From Meghimatium bilineatum (taxonomy: Eukaryota; Mollusca; Gastropoda; Stylommatophora; Philomycidae): a DNA stretch of 64,000 nucleotides. Shown here one piece after another: positions 56,684-64,000 of the stretch. Made by a program: the position numbers and the translations under genes. The notes under the pieces were generated by a model that was not told the DNA's origin, made no database searches, and saw only the letters and a list, made by a program, of their open reading frames with translations. How positions within the stretch are numbered: position 1 is the stretch's first letter; every line of letters starts with the position of its first letter. The DNA lies in assembly GCA_034231615.1 (NCBI GenBank), contig CM067316.1:64255353-64319352 (forward strand). Reading direction: 5' to 3'.

Positions 56684-56805
56684 TAATTTAAATAATTAAT
56701 TTAATTTAATTTGTTAGTGTTAGGGTTATGTGTTAGGGTTAGTTATGTTTTACGTAACTAATCCAAACCCTAACCCTAAATAAGTTAATATTTAAATTAA
56801 TAAAT
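56684..56805. repeat. Palindrome with telomere-like TTAGGG motifs
   Basis: The left arm has TTAATTTAAATAATTAAT, then GTTAGGGTTA twice. The right arm has TAACTAATCCAAACCCTAAC, then TAATATTTAAATTAAT. The centre is near GTTTTACG. Could be a MITE or an interstitial telomere-like hairpin. Confidence 0.6.
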
Positions 56806-57028
56806 GATAAAAACATAAACTGATAAACATAGCCAAGGGAAATAATCAAATAGTGGGACATGTATTCCAAACTAGAACCATTAAATTAAATATAATTTAA
56901 AAAATTTTTAGAAATGTTTTTTTTAATTTTCAAGAAATAGAATTAAAATGTGATGAAAGACTATAAAAAGTCAATTTGCAACCAAATAAAACTTTGCTGC
57001 AGTAAACCAGCAAACAATGTAACAATAA

Positions 57029-58828
57029 TCAGAAAACAACAGACACTTGTACCACAATTTGTTCGAATGGTTCCTTCTGAGGCTTGTCTTTCTTCTCTTT
57101 CTCTGTGGTCGCCTTTTGAATGAGGTTTTCATATTCACTAGATATACTATTTGGAGGAACAGGAATAAGAACTTCTTTGTCACTAAAGTCTACTTTTTTC
57201 CACATCATTGCTACTCCATTTTTATAAATAATTGTATCGATTGTCTTTAGGACTTGAGTCAGACTTTTGCCTTCTACTAGAGTTGTGGCTACAGAAGCCT
57301 GCGACTGAAATCTCACATTTAGCGTAGATGTATCAGATGTGTACTTAAGGTGCTGCTCATATTCAGATTCTGTTGTTAAAAATGACCCTGTTTCCTTATC
57401 CTTCTCACTATTTTCTGCTTCTATTGAATCAAGATTAACCTGCATGTATTCCTTGATTTCACAAGATGCATCCTTCTCTAATGCCTCTGAAGCACGTTCT
57501 AACGTACTTTCTAACTTACGCTCGACCACATTTGATACATGCGTGTTGAAATTAGGTTGGGTTATTTCTCTTGGCGCCTTAATACTTTTAATGAAACTAT
57601 CATACTCATCTGAATCCTCGATGTCAGATTTCCTTCCAGGTGATTGTATTCTTTCATCTTCTGTTTTCTGTTCGAACTCTGTTTGATCAAATTCATTGTT
57701 TTCTAATACATCATCTTGTTTATCAAAAACAATTGTTTCGACAAGTGATGCATCAAATGAGACTCTCTTAGGGTAGTGAGTTGGTTTTTCACTTTCCATC
57801 TCAGGAGCTTTATAATGATCTAATAATTCGTCTTCTTCTGGTGACATTGAGTCATACGGCGTTGCAGAAATGATTATGATGGATGGCGTTGAAAGTAATT
57901 GTTTTGCAGTTTTTTTGCTATCAGTGTTCTCTACAACTGTTTGTTCAATGTTCAAGGGATCATATGTAGAGTCATCGACTGTTTGATTATCTGGCAATAT
58001 GTCAGAGTCCTCTATTAATATGGTATTCAAATAATTGTCTGAATCTGCAATTTTTATGTTTTCTTGATCTGCACCATATACAGATTCTGGATCTGCATTT
58101 TCTACGGTGTGTATAGAATCTCGTTCTGCACCATCAGTGAGTTCTAGATCTGCATTTTCTACAGTGTGTATAGAATCTCGTTCTGCACCATCAGTGAGTT
58201 CTGGATCTGCATTTTCTACAGTGTGTATAGAATCTCGTTCTGCACCATGAGTGAGTTCTGGATCTGCATTTTCTACAGTGTGTATAGAATCTCGTTCTGC
58301 ACCATGAGTGAGTTCTGGATCTGCAGGATGTGTAGAACCTGAATCTGCTGTATCAATATATTCTTGATCTGCAGATTCTTCCCTTGGAGTATGTGTGGCT
58401 TCTGGACTTTCAGAAGGATCTAAAGCGCTATAGTTAGCATTTAAAATAAAAGATGTTCGGCTCATTGCATCTTGAGTGAGTTCTCTTATTCTACTATTGT
58501 TTGTACACAATCTAGGAAGGTTTTCACATTTATCTTTATTACCCTTGTATGTGTTTGCACCATTTCTAGATATATTTTTAGATTTCAGGATTTCACCACT
58601 GACCCTTTTGACATTACCTTTTAGTGGCTGCACATCAGCAAGGCAATTAGTTACAAGACTTCCCTGTGTTTGTCTCCTCTCATGGTCCATGAATGAATAT
58701 AAGTTATTCATACATTCTTTGGCAGCTGCTAATGAATGCCTAATGTTTTTCAAATGGGCATTAGTTTTGTCCAACAAGTTCTTATGTGTTCTTGGATCAA
58801 CAAATGGTGCAACTTCATTTACATCATC
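57029..58828 (-). CDS. Unrecognised acidic protein, 3'-terminal exon (599 codons)
   Basis: The acceptor TAATTACAG lies just above 58828; the frame runs open in phase 0 for 599 codons to the stop at 57029. Upstream exons lie outside or are not seen, so this is a C-terminal part. It opens DDVNEVAPFVDPRTHKNLL, then a helical K/H-rich stretch (NAHLKNIRHSLAAAKECMNN). A long, acidic, low-complexity and probably disordered middle follows, with four tandem 19-residue repeats (LTHGAERDSIHTVENADPE). A better-ordered C-terminus has SLTQVLKTIDTIIYKNGVAM and WKKVDFSDKEVLIPVPPNSI, then a lysine-rich helix. There is no signal peptide or membrane segment. No family recognised. Same strand as the CIMAP2-like gene, 2 kb upstream of its start codon. 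Confidence 0.82.
   Translation of the reverse strand, partial: DDVNEVAPFVDPRTHKNLLDKTNAHLKNIRHSLAAAKECMNNLYSFMDHERRQTQGSLVTNCLADVQPLKGNVKRVSGEILKSKNISRNGANTYKGNKDKCENLPRLCTNNSRIRELTQDAMSRTSFILNANYSALDPSESPEATHTPREESADQEYIDTADSGSTHPADPELTHGAERDSIHTVENADPELTHGAERDSIHTVENADPELTDGAERDSIHTVENADLELTDGAERDSIHTVENADPESVYGADQENIKIADSDNYLNTILIEDSDILPDNQTVDDSTYDPLNIEQTVVENTDSKKTAKQLLSTPSIIIISATPYDSMSPEEDELLDHYKAPEMESEKPTHYPKRVSFDASLVETIVFDKQDDVLENNEFDQTEFEQKTEDERIQSPGRKSDIEDSDEYDSFIKSIKAPREITQPNFNTHVSNVVERKLESTLERASEALEKDASCEIKEYMQVNLDSIEAENSEKDKETGSFLTTESEYEQHLKYTSDTSTLNVRFQSQASVATTLVEGKSLTQVLKTIDTIIYKNGVAMMWKKVDFSDKEVLIPVPPNSISSEYENLIQKATTEKEKKDKPQKEPFEQIVVQVSVVF
58080..58320 (-). repeat. 57-bp coding tandem repeat (19 aa x4)
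   Basis: Inside the exon 57029-58828. Units are nearly identical at the DNA level (TGTGTATAGAATCTCGTTCT in every copy). They differ mainly at H/D and P/L positions, and the frame is kept. Confidence 0.95.
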
Positions 58829-58895
58829 CTGTAATTAGAAGAAACAAGTCACAAGGTTGCACATCCACATTCGCAAATTAATAACATATTGAAGT

Positions 58896-59008
58896 GTTTT
58901 TTTTACACCATTGAAACATAAAAACTGCAGTGCAATTAACAATAAAAACATAAAAACTGCAGTGCAATTAACAATAAAAACATAAAAACTGCAGTGCAAT
59001 TATCAATA
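58896..59008 (+). repeat. 31-bp minisatellite, 3 copies
   Basis: Unit AACATAAAAACTGCAGTGCA plus ATTAACAATAA, in the intron just upstream of the 58828 acceptor. Confidence 0.94.
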
Positions 59009-59080
59009 GGCCTAATGTAAAACTTGGAACAGTGTAAAAACGTTTTGCTAATCACTGGTAGAACACATAAAAATACACAC

Positions 59081-59116
59081 AAATCGACATTTTGACCAAA
59101 AAAGCCTTTATCACGG
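59081..59116 (-). other. Hammerhead-like motif (degraded)
   Basis: On the minus strand CCGTGATAAAGGC, a loop of T residues, then TTGGTCAAAATGTCGATTTG. Same box order as the other copies. Confidence 0.38.
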
Positions 59117-59354
59117 ATATAACATAACATATGACGAGTAAGAAACAGCACTGTTGACGTTCACATAGTAATGACTAGATGAAATAAATCAGGAAGTCTG
59201 AAACAATATGAAATATGAAAAAAATTAGAAGGATAGAGATGAAAAAAACCAAACAAAAAGTTGTCAGAATATCATGGGATATAAAAAAAATGAAAACCAG
59301 ATCTATTAATAATAATGGGCATTAATTTGATTAAATAACTAAAGATCATGTCAT

Positions 59355-59727
59355 TGATACACTCAAGACCAGCTAAATCACGTCTTCTGGTCCATCATTC
59401 ATACACTCAAGACCAGCTAAATCACTTCTTCTGGTCCATCATTCATACACTCAAGACCAGCTAAATCACTTAGTCTGGTCCATCATTCATTCACTCAAGA
59501 CTAGCTAAATCACTTCTTCTGGTCCATCATTCATACACTCAAGACCAGCTAAATCACTTCTTCTGGTCCATCATTCATACACTCAAGACCAGCTAAATCA
59601 CTTAGTCTGGTCCATCATTCATTCACTCAAGACCAGCTAAATCACTTCTTCTGGTCCATCATTCATACACTCAAGACCAGCTAAATCACTTCTTCTGGTC
59701 CATCATTCATACACTCAAGACCAGCTA
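59355..59727 (+). repeat. 44-bp minisatellite, ~8 copies, 132-bp higher-order unit
   Basis: Unit CACTCAAGACCAGCTAAATC plus ACTTCTTCTGGTCCATCATTCATA. A CTTAGTCTGG...CATTCATT variant appears every third unit (A-A-B order). Confidence 0.96.
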
Positions 59728-60235
59728 ATATCAATATTTTGTATGACCCAATGGTAAATATTATTTTATGGGTGAGTGTAAAAAGGTCACAATGTTAGGT
59801 AGCTGTGACTTCCTGCTCTATTTAAAATATTTTGGCTATCATCTCTGGCAGTTTGTATTTGATGAAACAAATTTAGTCAGTTAATATCAATCACAAGTTA
59901 CTATTTAATGTTATATATTGTGAGCTTATTATGGTAAGACTATTTGTTAACTTTTAAAATATAAGAGACAACTTGAAATGGCTCTCAGATGTCCCCATTG
60001 TTTACTACAAGTCACCTGAAGTGGATTTAAATAGTATAAATAGTAGTTGTTTTCATAGCAGCTCATAAAAACATGGTTTTAGTCTGTGTATACTAAGAGT
60101 TAAGTTGTGTTATTGTATTATTAATTATGGGCATTGTAAAATGTTTCTAACATTGTCCCGAGGTTGCTAAAATTAGAACCCACAAGTGTCATACCGATCA
60201 GAAGACATTTAATCGAGAGACAGTGATGTCAGGTG
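59728..60235. other. AT-rich DNA, no gene seen
   Basis: No exon, RNA gene or repeat that I can support. Confidence 0.5.
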
Positions 60236-60399
60236 TTATTGCTGTGGTGGACAACACTCTGGTGGTCCAATTTCTGAGAAAATAAACAACAAAACCTGAT
60301 GGATTACTGTTCGTCTTCCCTGTTTGATGTCCTGAATTTGTTCCCAAAAATCGCTCCTGGTGGAACTAGGCAACAGGAACACATATGCTTTCAATTGTG

Positions 60400-61250
60400 A
60401 ACTTCTTTCTTCTTTCCTTCCTCTTTTACCCTTTACACGTGTGTTGAGGAAGATACAATGTTCTTGTTTTTCTGGCAGCTTCAGATAATGTAATTTGGTG
60501 TTCGTGTAATGTCTCTTTGATGTTGTCGATCCAGCGTACTCTAGGTCTACCACTGGCTCTTCTTTTTGCTTCTCCTCTCTTTGTATATGATTTATAAACT
60601 AATGAATCACACGGCCTTCTTTCCAGTAGGCTAAACTTTGCATTTGTTGATTTTGTATGTATTGTAGAATTGATATGACACCCAATCTTTCTCTTATAAC
60701 CTCGTTTCTGTGTCTTCTTGTCACTCCTGTGGCTTTTCTCAGACATCCAGACATCTCATCTCTGTTGTAACCAGTCGTCTTTTATGGTTAGTTGTTAAGG
60801 ACCATGTTTGACATTAGTAGCACAGAGTTGGAATGAAGATACTTTGAACAAGATGTTTTTTTTGTCATCGGTAGCATTTTGTATTGCAATAAAGGGGATA
60901 ATTGTCATAATATTTGATTCGCTTTACTACAATGAATGTCTATTTCGGTGTCCATCTTGCCATCTGAAGAGAATGTTGCACCTAAGTATTTGAAGGTGTT
61001 TGTTTTATGACTTGATTTTCTACTGTTATATTTAGGTTGTGTGTATCTCTTCCTATTGCCATCGTTTCTGTTTTATCTATGCTTATCTTCATGTTGTTGT
61101 TCTTGTACTCGATGTCCATGGATGTTAGATGATGTTGAAGTTCAGTTTCTTCATGTGCTATTATGGCTTGATCGTCTGCAAAAAGTGGCTCATTGGTATT
61201 TTCATTTTGCAGCTTGGCTTTTTCCGTAGTGCTATCAATATAAGTGATAA
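60400..61250 (-). mobile_element. LINE RT and C-terminal remains
   Basis: Minus-strand frames read ENTNEPLFADDQAIIAHEET (F-A-D-D catalytic motif), NNNMKISIDKTETMAIGRD, then F-K-Y-L-G-A-x-F-S-S-D-G-K. After a decayed stretch come RASGRPRVRWIDNIKETLHE and HQITLSEAARKTRTL. Several frame breaks. Confidence 0.78.
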
Positions 61251-62697
61251 ACAGAAGTGTTTTACAAATGTGAATAACTGAGATAATTTATGATTGAATA
61301 ATGGGTTGAAACTTTTTGCTCCACTGACTGTGACTTTTTACACAGCACTGGGGCAAAACGTCACATTTTAATTTTTTATGCATTTCATTGTATTTTACAA
61401 GTTCATAAAATGTTGGTTTATTTTTAGTCTGTTCGTAGTTAGAAAAATGGATAAGTTATCAGATGAGAGCATAACAAAAATTATATCTTGAAAGGTAGAG
61501 TAGGTATACATGAACACATAAAAATTGAGACTTTAAGTCCCATCATCCCCCTATACATTTTCTGGTGACACTAAACAGACAGCAAAATGGCAGATCTCTT
61601 CTGTAGCTTAAGCAACAAAAAATTGTGCAGTAGACAGTCATTGGAGAAAGAATTGAGCACATTTAGGAAAAGTTACTGAGAAAAATTTAACAGCAAAAGG
61701 GTTAAAAAACAATATAGCATGAAACATGAGAAAATTTAACAGCAAAGGGGTTAAAAAACAATATAGCATGAAACCTGAGGTCCCTGGTGGACCATTTAAG
61801 TAGATAGGTCTATAAGTACGGTAGATGGAAAAATTAACAATGCGTTGCAAAATTAATATAATAAAGAAAATTTTACAAATAGGTGTGGGTTTATGGTTAC
61901 ACATTAATAAGTAATATGAACATAGATAGATAATAAAGTGTTCCGTAAAATAATATATAAAGCTTACCAAGCACACTAACAGTGACAACAAAGCAGGCAT
62001 GGAGTACTTGGCTACACGTTTAAGGGCAAACCAAGAACACAACAGACAAGAGACATCACTCAGTGTTTGAACATGCCCAAGCTGTGACAGATCAGGAAAC
62101 TTCAGATTCAGATAAGCACATTCCAGGTGAACAAATGAAAGAAGAATAACAGATCAGTACTCTCAAAATCTGGAGGATTTTCAGATCATGCACAAAGAAG
62201 CCTAATGTTAGAAATAATACATCAAGTGAAAAAAAACAAGAGAAAGAGTGATAGTGGAATGGGATAGAGATATTTGGAGTGGATTGATTGATAGTGGAAT
62301 GGGATAGAGATATTTGGAGTGGATTGATTGATAGTGTTGAGAATAGTTTTAAGGCTATTTGCAATAAGTCATAGAATCAATTCAACAAACTAACTACTTC
62401 CTGTTTCATTACAACACATTATAAGCATACAAACACCACAATCATGAACATACAATATCTGAAATCCGATTTCTGCTAGTTGAAATCCTGGCTAAAAACT
62501 TTGTATTCGGTTGACCTCTAGTCACATTTGACCTGCAGACAAAATTGTTTCATTCAATTATGATAATCTCTAAAACATGTTATAAGATCACATGACCAAA
62601 ATTGAGCAACTAAACAGCAGCATTACAGTCTGAATAACACTTTTTCTCATCTATTGTACAACTAATTATTGGCTTAAATGATGTATTTTCAAGAACT
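61251..62697. other. AT-rich DNA with two short duplications
   Basis: No supported gene. A ~44-bp pair (AAATTTAACAGCAAAAGGGT) lies at 61683-61772 and a 40-bp pair (GATAGTGGAATGGGATAGAG) at 62250-62332. Confidence 0.5.
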
Positions 62698-62732
62698 GAA
62701 AGGGGAGCAAAGAACAGCAACTCTGAAATCTG

Positions 62733-63147
62733 CAACACGTGGTTAAACCTGCAACAAATGTGGCGAAACCTACAACACATCTGGTGAAACCTTCAACACA
62801 TATGGCAAAACCTACAACAAATGTGGTGAAAACTACAACAAATGTGGTGAAACCTACAACAAATGTGGTGAAATCTACAACAAATGTGGTGAAACCTACA
62901 ACAAATGTGGTGAAACCTACAACAAATGTGGTGAAACCTACAACAAATGTGGTTAAACCTACAACAAATGTGGTGAAACCTACAACAAATGTGGTGAAAC
63001 CTACAACAAATGTGGTGAAACCTACAACAAATTTGGTGAAACCTACAACAAATGTGGTGAAACCTACAACAAATGTGGTGAAACCTACAACAAATGTGGT
63101 GAAACCTACAACAAATGTGGTGAAACCTACAACAAATTTGGTGAAAA
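62733..63147 (+). repeat. 21-bp minisatellite, ~20 copies
   Basis: Unit ACCTACAACAAATGTGGTGA plus A. Confidence 0.97.
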
Positions 63148-63216
63148 GTGAGTATATAAGTTTTTAGGATGAGTTTGGCTGTCCCATCTCATGAAGGTTA
63201 AAAATGATCCAGATGC

Positions 63217-63450
63217 AGTGCTGAAGTTTGATGTTTCAGTGCTGAAGTTTGATGTTTCAGTGCTGAAGTTGGATGTTTCAGTGCTGAAGTTTGATGTTTC
63301 AGTGCTGAAGTTTTATGTTTCAGTGTTGAAGTTTGATGTTTCAGTGCTGAAGTTTGATGTTTCAGTGCTGAAGTTTTATGTTTCAGTGCTGAAGTTTGAT
63401 GTTTCAGTGCTGAAGTTTGATGTTTCAATGCTGAAGTTTGATGTTTCAGG
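63217..63450 (+). repeat. 21-bp minisatellite, ~11 copies
   Basis: Unit GTGCTGAAGTTTGATGTTTC plus A. It is an expansion of the CTGAAGTTGGATGTATCAG segment that is single in the family H copy at 2018-2245. Confidence 0.97.
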
Positions 63451-63814
63451 CTAAAAGGTGCAGACATTGCAGCAGAGCTGTAAATCATGAAACAATATAT
63501 TCTGTTCTCTGGACTACATCCTGCTAATCTCCAGGAGTTTGAGAATGAAGAAGTAGAACATTATTTTGCTAAATTTGTAATAAGAAATACAAAAGTACAA
63601 CAATATACAAGTTTGAATAAATATAACTTTTTTTACAATGATCTACAAGTTGGTGTTATATTTGGTTCAGGTCATTGCAATCCTCCTCATATTTTTAGGC
63701 TTTAGTGATTCTCTAGACAATATTTACATTCAGTAGAATGTCATTGCTTTCTGAACTTTCCAGATGGAGAACTACCTGTAGTGAAAATTGTACCTCTTTC
63801 CATGATTGTTCAAG

Positions 63815-63985
63815 ACAAATTATTATCAATGGGTTATAGGGCATGAGCTCATGTACCACTGGACCAGTAACCAACCAACCGAATCAAGATCAGTAACAAA
63901 CCAATAAATCAAGATCAGTAACAAACCAACAAATCAAGATCAGTAACAAACCAACAAATCAAGATCAGTAACCAACAAACTATTA
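63815..63985 (+). repeat. Short-retroposon 3' end plus 25-bp tandem
   Basis: GGGTTATAGGGCATGAGCTC and CCAGTAACCAACCAACC match the end of 31831-32457. The tail has become a 25-bp tandem (AATCAAGATCAGTAACAAAC). Confidence 0.7.
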
Positions 63986-64000
63986 TTAACAAAATAATCA

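Larger units (their letters stand above)
62698..63552 (+). repeat. Family H element carrying two minisatellites
   Basis: Head GGGGAGCAAAGAACAGCAAC, then a 21-bp array (62733-63147). The middle body is AGGTTAAAAATGATCCAGAT, then a second 21-bp array (63217-63450). The tail has GCAGCAGAGCTGTAAATCAT and CTACATCCTGCTAATCTC, then CAGGAGTTTGAGAATGAAG. Confidence 0.78.

Noticed and set aside
61975-62125. Possible small exon on either strand (e.g. + frame KRHHSVFEHAQAVTDQ then SDSDKHIPGEQ)
   Set aside because: Plausible composition but no partner exons in phase, and both strands offer candidates. Not supported enough to annotate.

Overview
The window looks like AT-rich nuclear DNA of an animal, probably an invertebrate with flagellated sperm or motile cilia. 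It has spliced genes with GT-AG introns, many decayed non-LTR retrotransposons (LINEs), tRNA-derived SINEs, DNA-transposon relics, and an exceptional load of minisatellites. A mollusc or another lophotrochozoan is my best guess, but nothing in the sequence proves it. There are no bacterial operons, CRISPR arrays or plasmid features.

Host genes. (1) The 3' end of an unrecognised gene lies on the + strand, with exons at 1004-1054, 6959-7148, 8809-8974 and 10068-10205. It encodes an acidic tail rich in T-D-D-E motifs. (2) A complete-looking seven-exon gene lies on the - strand, 55028 down to 36044. It encodes about 330 aa with one sperm-tail PG-rich motif at the start of each of exons 2-7, and best fits CIMAP2/LEXM of the STPG/ODF3 ciliary microtubule family. 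(3) A 1.8-kb 3' exon of a second - strand gene lies upstream of it (58828-57029). It encodes 599 aa of acidic, probably disordered protein with a 19-residue coding tandem repeat. Genes 1 and 2 converge on a 26-kb gene-free stretch (10206-36043).

Repeats. About 45 tandem arrays with units of 12-60 bp occupy introns and intergenic DNA. The largest are a 21-bp satellite at 21985-26515, a 39-bp array at 49099-51747, a 40-bp array at 42154-44045 and a 27-bp array at 6068-6858. Several show higher-order periods. Most very long open frames in the window are by-products of arrays whose unit length is a multiple of three. Several arrays touch exon borders. One, at 47580-48240, is built from the last ~20 nt of a CIMAP2-like exon plus its 5' splice site, so it is a tandem run of splice donors.

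Mobile elements. There are about 18 LINE fragments: RTE-like copies with endonuclease and reverse-transcriptase remains, and RNase H-bearing types. One LINE is nested in another with a 10-bp target duplication. There are also five tRNA-like SINEs, other short insertions with clear target duplications, a mariner transposase relic, a piggyBac relic with a related MITE, and a hAT-type MITE. A hairpin-ended dispersed family repeatedly carries minisatellites at the same internal position. A dispersed TGATAAAG-hairpin-GAAACGTC motif resembles a degraded hammerhead ribozyme.
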